Source: Hetaerina americana
Taxonomy: Eukaryota; Arthropoda; Insecta; Odonata; Calopterygidae
DNA: 64,000 nucleotides
Direction: 5' to 3'
Assembly (NCBI GenBank): GCA_022747635.1
Contig: JAKTNV010000005.1
Coordinates: forward strand, 42,732,238-42,796,237
Under the pieces are notes generated by a model. The model had not been told where the DNA came from and did not search any database. It worked only from the letters and a program-made list of their open reading frames with translations. Position numbers and translations under genes: made by a program. Below are positions 35,438-47,800 of the stretch, in pieces (positions within the stretch are counted from its first letter, which is position 1; each line of letters opens with the position of its first letter).

Positions 35438-38400
35438 CAATTTTACTAATTGGAGTACGAATCCGTTCATTTAAAGCATTCAAATATTAAGATAGATTAT
35501 ATAGTATGAGAAGGAAACTAGTCTTGAGAATTAGCAGTGTGAGCTTTGGCTGTGCTAATGCTACAAAATCTAATTTGGTTACATTCGGAGAAAAACTTTT
35601 CAAAATCATGGTACTTGAATACCAATACTTTATAAGATATTATTAATATTTCATTAATAAAATTAACTGTGCAAACGGATAATGAAGATTGAGTTTATCC
35701 TGTGAGAATAGTCGAAGGTGAATTTTCAACTACTTTGATTTAGAGTTTGAGGCAAAATGGCACTCAGTTGAATGACTCAATTTACAGGAGTTCATTTGTT
35801 CGATACTGAAACTGCTTGGTTCGAGGTAAATGGGTCTAGTATTTTACGCGTATAAACTGAAACGATAAATTCATATGATGAGAGTAGAAGAGCTTACGCC
35901 TGGGACTTTTTTCCTAGTGAATGATTTACTTAAAATATTAATGTATTCTGCTTCATAGATGAAACTTAAGTCACCGATTTCAAGTTCATTCACTATATAG
36001 CATTAATGTGGTAAGGAGCGAGGAAACTAATTCGACACGGAAATATTTTTTTCCTGTGAGAGTTGGTGTAGATTTGAAATTTATTATATAGATTATATTC
36101 TATTTATTATATTGTATAGACAGCACCCCTTTATGGGGTTCGCTTATTCTTGATGCACACTATAAATTATAAATAGTAATAAAATGATTAACACAAACAT
36201 TACTCGCTTCGATTCAACAGGGTATGAGAAGTCACTGATTGGAAAGAAAGGAAGCGAAGGAAATACTAGGAGGGAGGGTCAAATAGAAGTGTGTGGAATC
36301 AATGATTGGGTGTTGAGAGGAAGGTGTCACCTAATGGGAACAATTTAGTCCGGGAGGGTGGAAGGATTTTAAAATGATAAATAACTAACTAAATAAATAA
36401 CTCTAAGAGACCTTAATTGTATTGGTGTGGCTGATGGTGGGAGGGAGGAAATAATGGATATTATGAAGCGTACTTGGGAACTGGGAGGGGGACGAATGGG
36501 GAGAATGGGTTACAGAATTCTCTGTGGTTCTTCTCATGTAATTCTCATTTGAAGAGGGTTAGGCAATTTATTTATATTAACTCCAAGCACAGACTGACGC
36601 TTAATTGCAATATTAAATGATAAACGTATTGAAATAATTACAATTTAAATTCATCAGTTTGATGTAAATGTAATATGTAATTCGTGACTTGCAACTCTGG
36701 TCAATTAGAGAAAAAAAATTCTCAAATATGGCAAGTGCATTTAAATGGTATATTTTACGCATATATTACAAAATCTGTTGGTGTTAGCAGTGAATGGGGT
36801 TTCGTGGTGCCTTCAGCGGCCCGCATCCCTCCTGGGAAAATAGGAAAACAAGTCGGATGAGGAAAATGAAAAGAATGGTGTACGTGACGGGGGCCTGATA
36901 TTGGATAGAAGATAAGGCAAATACACTACATATGTAAGGAGGGTGTAGAGAACGAGTGGAGGCTTTTGGCAAGAGGGAGTCTAAAAAGTAGTATGTGCTT
37001 CTTATCGTTCCCCCATTCATCTGCCTATCTTTGATCCTCTTGAAAAACAGCGAAATGTAGGTTTCTCGCCCCTTCCCTTGTCGGACTCTTACGGGGAAAT
37101 AGGAGTGGTTTGGCGTCGACCTCGGCTTCGAAACGAAAGCAAAGACGCCGGAGATTCGAGCTGACCCCGAGGGGCGCTGCTCCAGGGAAGACGACCGTCT
37201 TAGACGAGTCGGTGGAGTGGTCTCCACTGGGTTCTGTTTCTCGTGGCGTATTTTTTTATTCAAGAGAAGACCCTTGGGGCAATGAAGGTGGGAGTGCGAT
37301 CACTTGGTGGTTAGGAACAACCTCCCAATGCCTTTCAAAATACCCATACGAGTACGTGCTCTTTGCGTACGAAGTCTAGCGAGTGTTCCGCAGAATAGCG
37401 AGGGTAGTGAAGCTGTGGTCAGCCTCTTAAATTTTCGAACTATCACACAAAAGACAAGAATATCGTCAGATATTAAAAAACAATGAGAGAAATCACTGGG
37501 TCCTTTACTATCCTCTATTACTTGAATTTCTGGAGAGTCGATAAAACGGAAGTGATACCATTTGTCGTCATTATTTCTGTTTTTTTTGCAGTAAAATTAA
37601 CGATGTTGTGCTCAATGCAGCAGTTGCTCACTGGACATTTTTATTATTTTCTAACTAACAGTTGGATGGAAATATTTTCTTAAAGCATCTTTGAAAACTC
37701 CTTTTAATCCTAGAACAGATGCGGAGGCAATTGATTTTGAGATTTTGAGATTTGGCATAATTCTCAAAGGGATCAAGGACGAAGTATTTTTATCAGCAAT
37801 AGTTTATCTTGTTTATCGTCAACATAAATTTAGATACCGTACATGGCCTATGAATAGAGCATGGAGAAAACTGTAATCATTAATGATCGATCGTTATTTA
37901 ATGGACAATTTGTGATTTAGTATTTCTCAAGCAATTAACTTTTCAGCACTTGATTAAATATGAAGTCTACTCAATCTAAAAGAAATCTAAAATTCCTTAC
38001 TATGTGTAAATGGGATGATTCATTGTTCTTTGTCCATTCACGGTGGAGGGGAGACATTTGTAAGTTCCCTTCGTCGGGGCGCGGCGGTGAGAGTAAGTTT
38101 GACGGTTGAGCAGGCGAGTGGTTCGCGGCTTATCGCATTTCACGGGACTGACTACATTGGACCCGCGTTGGCGCGGAGGATGTATAGGGCGGAGAGTGAG
38201 AGATCGCCGAAGAGGGAGGGGGAGAGATGGATCCCGTGGACCGACATCCAGGTGAAAATTAGGGGAGGAGAATTTGGCTCACCGTAGACGCTTGAAGCGG
38301 AGCACGCTGGTCCTTCACGCGTCGGCACACTGTGGGGGTGGTAAGGCTTGGGTAGAGAGGAGGGATTGAGATGAAATGTCAGGATGTGAGAAGGGGTCGA

Positions 38401-38887
38401 TGATTTTATAGTTTCTGCGGCTGCGGGAGGGCTCTTGCTGTGTCGCAGGTGGGGAAAGATAAACGGATACCGGTCTTTTTTTGTGATATGGCTAGATGGG
38501 AGGGACATCAGGGTAGTGGCCGAGGGATTTAGCGATATATCGGGGAGGGATGGTTATGATTCGTTCATATTCACTCGATTGGAAGTAAAAATTTAAGGCC
38601 AAGGTATTTTGATATGAACGATATTATGGATCTGTGACCATATAACAATTATCACTAATCGGGTTGGACTAGCCCCCGTCAGAAAACAAGAATGGTAGAT
38701 TTTCACATAAAAATTTCTCTCGCTTGAAATATATCACAGGTATGCATGCATCATTCATAAGTCTGAAAATTTCAGGGGAGTGCATGTTTTCTCAAAACTA
38801 ACGTAATTTTAGAGATTTTATGATTTCCTTCGATGCACAACACTCAACCGCAAAATTATCCTCTTTATACCTCACAAATAACGTTAA
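35437..38887. other. No recognisable gene; GC-rich patches at 37000-37250 and 38040-38460
   Basis: AT-rich background with two patches containing CpG (for example GGGGCGCGGCGGTGAG at about 38077). Frames up to 159 codons (36784-37263, minus) have no recognised motif. No splice-supported exon. Confidence 0.45.
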
Positions 38888-40948
38888 ACAGGGGTATTAG
38901 GGTTTGGCACTAAGTAATATGGTACTGCAGTTAGTACTACTACTTTGGTAATGCTTGATGATATCCTTTCAAGATTGAGAAATGAGTCACTCATATCTAT
39001 ATTTCCCCTCCCCTGGACTACAACCTTGACGTGGTGGAAGGGCTTGCGTGTTCCGATGACCCCTAGAGCTGTGCTGGCGGGAGTGATAATAATTGCTCTG
39101 ATAGGGTCACCCATGCCAGATAGGTCGAAGGTTAGGAGCCAGACGAAAGGTAGTCCACGCAGTGTCTGTTCCTCAGTGAGGCGGCTGCAATGGCGTCTAA
39201 CCCCAGAGAGGCGGCCAGTAAGTGATGGTGTCACGTTAAAAACACTATTGAGGAAGGCAACAGGAAACCACCTCAATTATCATTCCCAAGATTTAAATGA
39301 TGGACAATACAGATATTTTGAATCCTGTCAACTACGGGGCTCGGCCCAATAGGCCGTGTGTCGTGCCCGAGAGCGGGGGAGGCAATGTTTCCGCGGTCGT
39401 CATCCTACGAAACCCTTGCAAGGGAAAACCAGCAGCAGCAGGACAGAAGACGCAGGAGAAGAAGACAAAATTAGTTAGAATAGGAACGTGGAATGTTAGG
39501 ACAATGATGAGGACAGGGATATTGGAGAATATTAAGCGAGAGATGGGAAGAGGAAATATCGATATTTTAGGTCTATGCGAGGTGAGATGGAAGGATAGCG
39601 GGGATTATTGGAGTGATCAGTATAGAATAATATACAGCGGCGGGGACGAGGACGAACGAGGGGTTGCCACAGTATTAAATAAAGGGGTTGGAAGAAGAGT
39701 TGTAAACATAAAACAGGTAACAGATAGCATATTGCTAGTAGGGATAAAAGCAGAACCGACGAACTTGGTTATTATTCAGGTATACATGCCACCGAGCAAC
39801 CACAAGGAAGAAGAGGTCGATAGGATATACGATCAGTTAGAGGGCATGATCGCATGTGTTCCTACAGGAAAAAATATGATAGTGATGGGGGATTGGAATG
39901 CAACAGTAGGCGAAGGAAGAGATGGTGATGAGGTGGGGGACTATGGATTAGACACGAGGAATGACCGCGGGGAAAAAGCATTTGAGTTCTGCAGGAGACA
40001 GGGGTTAGTCATCACCAACACTTGGTTTGGACACCATAAAAGACGCAGATATACATGGAAAATGCCAGGTGACTCAGAAAGGTATCAGCTAGATTAAATT
40101 CTGGTTAGACACAGGTTTAGGAACAGTGTGATAAATTCGCACAACTTTCCGGGAGCGGATGCGTACTCTGACCACAATTTAGTTCTTATGAAATGTAGCG
40201 TCCGTTTCAAAAAGATAAGGCAGGGGCGGCGGGTTAGAAAATGGAACGTAGAAGTATTAAATGGATTGAAAAGGAAGAAGTACCACCAGGCTGTAGAGGA
40301 AATTATGGAGGATGGTAAATAGCTAACTACTATCGAAGAAAAATGGTAAAGTATCAAGAGAGGGTTATCTAAAGCCGCAAAAGACACTATTGGAACCGTT
40401 TACGCGAAAAGGACTAGGACACCATGGATCACGGATGAGATGATTACAAAGATGGATGAACGGCGAAAATGGAAGAATATAAATATAGAGATAGGAAAAA
40501 TGAAGTACAAAGAGTTAAACAATAAATTTAGGCGGGAAACAAATAGGGCAAGGGAAGCATAGTGGAAGACGCATTGTGAGTATATGGAGAGTTTGCAGAG
40601 GAAGGGTGAAATTGGTGCGCTGTGCGGCAAAGTTAAACCTTTATCGGGAAGTAAGAAAGGAAGATCTATGCCAATAGTTAGAGATAAGGCGGGTAAGATA
40701 ATAGTTGACACGGGAAATATCCAAGGGAGATGGAAGGAATATATAGAAGGACTGTATATCAATGAACTTCGACCAACAAAGTTAGACATAGAAAAGGAAC
40801 ATGGCGTAGAGGAGGATAGCTTAGGTCCAGGCATACTCGACGATGAGATAGGAAGGGCATTAAGGGAGATGAAACTAAATAAGGCCGTGGGGTTGGATAA
40901 CATTCCCGCGGAACTATTGAAATGTTTAGGAAAATGTGAGGCGGATTA
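38888..40948 (+). mobile_element. RTE-type non-LTR retrotransposon, 5' part
   Basis: The sequence begins with a GC-balanced untranslated leader (about 38990-39296, including TTGACGTGGTGGAAGGGCTT and CACCCATGCCAGATAGGTCG), which I recognise as the type of leader found in arthropod RTE elements. An endonuclease and the start of a reverse transcriptase follow in one frame. The 5' limit is uncertain. The copy is broken in the RT domain at about 40948, where an inverted RT piece begins. No 3' end or tail of this element is present in the window. Confidence 0.85.
39297..40948 (+). pseudogene. RTE endonuclease-reverse transcriptase ORF, four stops
   Basis: One frame can be followed for about 550 codons. 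Residues about 60-265 are an apurinic-type endonuclease (EEP fold): IGTWNVRTM, DILGLCEVRW with the catalytic Glu, VYMPPSNHKEE, and GDWNATVGEG with the Asp/Asn pair. AYSDHNLVL with the SDH histidine follows, just after the first stop. Downstream are the linker and the first RT segment (KAVGLDNIPAELLKCLG). In-frame stops occur at 40095 (TAA), 40320 (TAG), 40347 (TAA) and 40560 (TAG). No frameshift was found, so decay here is by substitution only. In the family this enzyme nicks target DNA and copies element RNA at the nick. This copy cannot make the full protein. Overlapping frames on the other strand are shadows. Confidence 0.9.
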
Positions 40949-41218
40949 GCCTCCTTTACCTCCAATTCCTATTTTATGCATTATACTCATTAGTTTTCCC
41001 CAATTCACTCTATTAAACGGTTTTTCGAAATCTACGAAACAGGCAAATACCTCCTGGTTGTATACTATATTCCTCTCCATTAATAATCTGATTACTGCAA
41101 TGGCATCACCCGACCCTCTCCTCTTCCTACACCCAAACTGATCATCCCCTAAGTAATCATTTGCCCTACTCTCTATCCTTTTGTTTATGATCCTGTGTAT
41201 GAGTCTTTCGGAAGACTG
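40949..41218 (-). pseudogene. Inverted RTE reverse-transcriptase segment
   Basis: On the minus strand an uninterrupted 90-codon stretch encodes QSSERLIHRIINKRIESR, then DYLGDDQFGCRKRRGSGDAI, then EVFACFVDFEKPFNRVNW. The last contains RT motif A, where family members normally have FVDFEKAFDRV, so the second motif residue is Asn instead of Asp. It belongs downstream of the plus-strand RT pieces on both sides but lies in the opposite orientation. Its upstream residues (SSERLIH) differ from those of the neighbouring plus-strand copy (AAKVVL), so it may come from a different RTE copy. Confidence 0.85.
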
Positions 41219-41335
41219 AGAGATCAGTTTTAGATCCTATTCCGAAAAAGGTAAAGGCTACATCATGTGAGGACTACAGGACAATAAGTTTGATATCCCA
41301 CGCAGCTAAAGTTGTTCTCAGGATCATAAACAAAA
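41219..41335 (+). pseudogene. RTE reverse-transcriptase segment, plus strand
   Basis: Encodes LDPIPKKVKATSCEDYRTIS, then [15 protein letters not shown], the RT region lying between the end of the 38.9-40.9 kb copy and the inverted piece. About 30 residues expected between this and the upstream RT piece are missing. Its last 16-17 bases (GGATCATAAACAAAAG) are an inverted repeat of bases within 41177-41194. Confidence 0.85.
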
Positions 41336-41499
41336 GTTCCTTTCCCTGTAAAAGTTATGGTTTCCAAGGAAGATCTGGTACCCAAAAAATCACATAGCTC
41401 GGGTGGAGCTGCAAGTGCTCAGAGTTGCTTGCCTGAGAATCAAGCCCTAACCCTTCGGTCAGTAGTCCAACGCTCTACCCCCTATACCACCGCGACCCA
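41336..41499 (-). mobile_element. SINE-A copy 2, 3'-truncated
   Basis: Minus-strand SINE-A head and proximal body, from TGGGTCGCGGTGG at 41499 to CAGGGAAAGGAAC at 41336, matching 51329-51601. The distal half is absent, cut exactly where the RTE fragment begins. The B box is degenerate (GGCTTGATTCT), so this is an old, probably silent copy. Confidence 0.8.
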
Positions 41500-41511
41500 C
41501 GATAAACGTTT

Positions 41512-41896
<385 letters not shown>

Positions 41897-44800
41897 TATA
41901 CCGTGGCCTCTTGTTTTATCTTGATAATTAAAAGAGACGTTTCAGGTGTGATACGGTGGAATATCATAATATATTAAAAAGTGGCAATTGTTAATTAGTT
42001 TTTATCTTCCTTTTTCCTTTAGCGGTTCCTCATACATTCTATCTGCACGAATTTGTCTAAAAATGCTATATTTTATGCTAATTCACCTACTAAACGTTCT
42101 AATTTCAGTAACCATATTTAACACCTCAGTGCTCCTCAATATCAATACATTTTCCTCACATTTTCGGCTGTTTTTGTTTTTCATAAAGGAAAGGTCTCTC
42201 GCTAAGCAGCAAGTTTAGAATGTTATTGTGTTAGTCTTTTCCTCTTCCCAACTTACCGCCACCATTTTAGTCCGCGCCTTCGGCTTGAGTGTCCAATGCA
42301 CGCTCATTTACTAATTGCAAAAGACTTGCTTCAAACCCATGTAGTGCTAGACATATTTTTATCAAGGACTCGATTTTTTTTCGAACGTCAAGTGTCACCC
42401 TTTTTGGCTAGATATCCCACAAGGCTTTAGTCGTGCAACGGACGCAGTTGTGTACAGGGTTGTATATGGAAGAGTCTCTGGAGATAGGTCCTGTCTCTCT
42501 CTCCATAGAAAGGATGGCTTGGCCGAAACCAGGGGTGCGAGGGTGGAATGGAGAGAGGGTAGCAGTGCGCGATCCAACGGGAACAGCAAAGCGATCTTGG
42601 AGCGGGTGAAACGGAAAGGGGAGGGGGGCACGGCAAGGTGGAGGAACCAGGGGGCTTTGAGGTGGGAGTTACTTGTTGTTTTGTGGGGTCGGGGGACGAG
42701 GAGATGTGACGATGGTGCCTCCCCCGCAGGGCGCCGACACCGCTATCTCTATTGTTTTCGTCGAGATCTCTGCTTCCTTCTCTTCTCCCCCACCCTGTGC
42801 TTTTCTTCTCCATGTCCTTTCCAACCGCTCCCAAGTCCCAAACACGAAACTAATCCACTATATTTCGCCCTCCTTCCGTACGCCCACATCTTCCCGCATT
42901 TTTTACCCTCCTTGTGTTTATAATAACTGTTTTCGTGCGAAGAGAATAAAAAATAAATATAAATTCCGTCTTCCCATTCCTTGACGTCCCGAGTGTCATA
43001 AACGCTTTTCTTTTCCGCGAATTCTTGCTCCGGACGTGACACCGCTTACTTTGCTGTGCTAACTTGCCTCTTTCCATTCATTAAAATTGAAAGGTGTCTC
43101 CCCTTTCTGCCTTTCTTTCTATCCCTTCCATCCCCTTCAACTACGCTTCGTGTTGACGTCATTCTAAGGGTTTCCATGGTAACGCGTTCCATTGCCGCCT
43201 AACTGCTCAGAAAGAGCCACTGGTATGCTATTTTTAATAAAAATGCTGGCATACTTGGTGGTGCACCAAGTGTCAATTTCCCACCAGTTTACCTTTATCA
43301 TTTCCTTCACCAGGTCATAAACTATACAGAAATTCGGCTAAATTCTCAGGCTATCTGCCGGGACCAACAAGATAAATGGGATGTCGCAGTATGTCTTAGG
43401 CAGATAGAAACTCAAATGTTGTAGCTGGATGAAGCACATGATGGAGGGATAGTCTTTTTACTTTAGAGTTCAAGGGAAATTTTATCAAGGCACACTCTTG
43501 CATAACCTTTGCCGCGCACTATAAATGTGAAATCTTCTAGCTAAACGTATACGTTGAGGGTAAAAAAATATTCAATGGTAAAATTAAGAGTCATGGACCA
43601 TTAATGGGTTCCCGAAAAAAGGAATTAGTGTTCCGAATTCAGTACGTTATTTCGGAGTTTAACGATATTATTTTACTCATAAATGAAACCCTTTTCAATT
43701 TACGGTTTCTTTACTTCTTTTGGCATTTTTTTTATATTGCATGCAATTGTCATAGCTACTTTTCAGATGCTCCATGATATTCAATTTATCTATTTGGTGC
43801 CATTACACATTGATCAATATATTATAAATGTATTTCCTGATACATCTACACAATACCCCGCAAGCCTCCACCAGGGCATATTGCGGGGGTGTTAGGAAAC
43901 AAGCCTTACATGCGTAGTTATTAATTCATACATGAATTTGAATGTACGAGCTCGTATATTAGCTAATACACAGAAGAAATTGAGCTCGTGCAAACACCAA
44001 CATATATTTCCATGAATATCTGATGCAAAAATTGGTTAGCTTGACTAAATTTTATTTTATTATTTCCATATCGTGAAAGTGAAGACGGAATACTTGAACT
44101 GGTCGGTGAGGTTGTTTCTCTACATTATTTTATCTCGGCGTTCGAATCTACAATATAATTTTGAATCATAATAATTGCCTCTTGTCTCATGAAGCGCAGA
44201 TGTCATGTAAACTTCTGATAGCCTAAGTCATACCTGCACTCTTCGAGAATAACGGCTTCCAACCTAATTTCACCAGCATACCCACCGCGATCACTCTCTT
44301 CTCCTATTTATTTGAAACAAAGCAGGTTTTCTCTGAATCTTAAATATTACCTTAGATAACATCTTATCCAGTGGCTCCCAGATGCTTGCCGTTAAACGCT
44401 GATAAGCTTTGTTCAACTTGTTTATTTTAATTTGAAGTATTTTCGTTCCTTTTTTAACTACTATAATTGTTCATCAGGAAGTAAGTTCCTTCTTAATTCA
44501 TCCTGATCGTTTATGTGAGCTAGTCATTAACTAATGGTTTCGTTTTAAATCAATGAGAATAGAGGCTGACCCCGAACAAGGACCTTAGCCATGTCAAATT
44601 CACCTACCTGTTTAGGGTAAAGGTAGCTAGTTCTTTTTCTTGTTCACTCTTGGTATCAGGAAGTGATACAACATGAATTGTTTGAAAGTATTAGCTGGAT
44701 ACTGAATCCAAGACTCTCTTGTATTAGCCAAATACTTTATGTGTAAAGGCGACTAGGTTTATATAACTTTACAGGCTTGTTTTGCCTTAATTAAACAGGA

Positions 44801-47800
44801 AACTTAAAACATGGCCCAAGGTTCAATAATTAATAGATTAGGGTCTAGAATACATCAGCGCAGAAAAACTCGATATTGGCTCTCTTTATTTTACGTATGA
44901 CATCCATACATTTTCTAGCTAATAATGAGGAATGACAGGGATTTTCGCAGGCATTACCATAATATAAGAAGTAGTACAAATGTTTACACATTGCGAAATA
45001 CTTTCAATCGATTAACCACTATTCGCCAGAACTATAGTTGTGGGAGTATATAATTTAATGCTAGAAAGTATACCAAAAAATGAACATGCAATCTCACATA
45101 GGAAGTTCTAGGCCTAATGCATGCACTCCGAAGTGTTCAATTGAGGTAAATTAGCATGTGAAATATTTTGTCGCTATAGTTGCATTCGATTAAAGGAAAT
45201 TTAGGAAAAGTATTTAGGAAAAATGAGTGCTAAACCTGATGAGGTTTTTATTTTTGGAAAAACATTAATAAATTTTGACAGCAATAATAATGTAGGAGAG
45301 AGTACAAAATATATTAAAATAGTATTAGCATAATCATAAAAAAACAATACAATTTAAGGTGTGTACGATGTAAACTTTTATATGATACGAAGACTAAAAC
45401 GATGGCAACGACAAAGAAATGAAGATTGGAGGCAATGTAAATGTGGTATTACAGAGGAATCATGAAGATGGAATGGATAAATGGAGTAAAATATAAATTA
45501 TTTCAAAGAGAGAGTCAAGATATAAGTTTATGAAGGGTTCATTCAAGTAAGGAAAAATGAATTTCACATATCCCCTTTAATACAAATTAGGGAAATTATA
45601 GAGACATACTAAGCATGGACTATGAAAACCAGATAATGAAAACTGTCGGTGCCAGGAGTTATGAGGGAATGAAGAGTTTGACAGTAAGCAGTATTTGGCG
45701 GCTGATACAAACCACTTCTCTTTTTGATGCGTAATGATCTCAGAGAAAAGTTTTTCGGTTCTTTTAAAACTATTGCGAATGAGCAAGAGGCGTACAAATA
45801 TTATTGAGACGAATGACTATAAGAATAAAAGATTTAAAGACTTAAACTAGATAAACCGTGCGAATTTAATTTCAAATTCGGTATGGAAATAAATATATAT
45901 TTCCCAGGAACTCATTCAGATGGGCTTGCGAAGGGCTTGATAATCATATGCTCATCTTTTCATCATTAAATTAATGATTGCCTTAAACTGAATCTAAACA
46001 ACCGTAGAAGAAACAGTACAATTAACTTGGATAATAACCTCTGTGAAAGATACGTGAATGTTAGACCGAAGAGAAGTAAAATTACATTTGGGAGTGATGA
46101 AATGGATTGTGACTGATGAAAATTCTTTTCCTTAATGAACGCTTTCACCGAAAAAAAATTAAAAAGCCAATAGTCTGCTTAAGTTCCTGAAAATGCGTAT
46201 GCTGAAAACGGATCCGTGTATCTGACAGGTCTGCCTGGCTCATTAACCGTTCAGTTAATTGCCTTTGCCTCAGGAGATCAAATGTATGATGAGCACATGC
46301 CCACGTATAAGGAGAAGTTGAGGGAAGAGTAAGTAGGTTTAAATGTAATTTTACTGCGAGCAAAAATGCGAGATGAATTGCCTCGGGGCCAGGGAAGAGA
46401 ATACACTAAGTGGGTTAATGCTGTGTTCTCAACGCATTGTTTGTCATTATAAATGAGGGATGACAAAGAACTATTTTTGTTTAAATGGAAAAACAATATT
46501 ACGATTTCATTAGTCATATAAACACATGATACCTGCGAGCAGTTTACTGGGAGGATATCTGCGAAAGTGAGTTTGGCAGAGAGGTTGTTTTTCATTTCCA
46601 TTTTGATTATTAGTCATGGCAATTAGAATTTACTCAACTAATTTCCCGCCATATTCTACCTGAATTACACGAATTTATGAATTTAAAAATAAAATTTGAA
46701 CATTGACTCATTCATACTGATACTTGAGTTTTATTCACAAAATGAGACTATAAGGTGTAAATGATGAACGACTATTTTAAAAAGCTCCAAAGTACATTTG
46801 GTCGAAGATGGACTATTTAAATTGCTTCCGAGCGGTGATTATGAAGTTGGAGATTTTATTAATTAGACAAGTGCTGAAGTGCTAAGCAAAGTAGAAGAGA
46901 AAGAGTTGTTGGGAGAAATCCAAAGGAGGTAGCAAATATGGATAAAGATCGCTTTGCTTGTCTATAGGATGAAAAGACTTTGATAGAAGGGTAAACGTGA
47001 AGCAATCGAGGATGGAATAGGAATAGAAAAGGTGTGATGGTCAAAATGATGGGGTAGTTAGTGTGTGGAGCTCAAGAGGGGCTTATCGAAATATCAGATG
47101 CCTGGCTATGTTTTGCTAGGACTAGGAGAGGCCAGGAAACGTCTTGTTGTATAGCCTGTATCTCTTCAAAACCTATTTTAGCAGTCAGAATATAAATAAT
47201 AATTAATTACCCAGTTGTAAAATGACTATTCAGGTATTTCGTTTGGAGTTTTTCCATGAAAATATAAAAAAATCAAAGGACTTTTTATATAATTTAAAAA
47301 TTTAGTTAAAATTATGTATTTTCTTACCTGTGAAACCGATTTTTTGTTATGCATAAAAGCGTGTCCAAGACATTAACGCGTGCTCTATAAAAATAAGCAA
47401 TATTTACTTATAATTAACACCGTTATGTAGTTATGGAAATCACATTGATTTCCTAAGCCCTCCATGGATGAGGCCATTGGAATCTCTCCAAACATCTAGA
47501 TATGGATATAAACCTGACATCGGTAATGGTTAAAATAAATTTAACATCAGGGTAACATACGAAGGCAGCATGGGGATACAGAGAGTAAAAATTTGATTAA
47601 TTTTTTAAAAATTAGTGCTAACCCAAACTCAGGCAATACAGGGGGAGAGAGGAACTGACTTTTCACCCATGGGCGTGTGAATTATAGCGTCGAAAGGCTT
47701 AGACAAAGCGAACCTTATCTTCACCTATCAAACCAAACTCCAAAACTGGCTAACCAAGCGTGTTTGAAGGCCGTATTTCGGCTCTCACGTGATCATAGGC

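Noticed and set aside
40094..40387. 97-codon minus-strand frame, and 40400-40903 minus
   Set aside because: Antisense shadows of the RTE frame.
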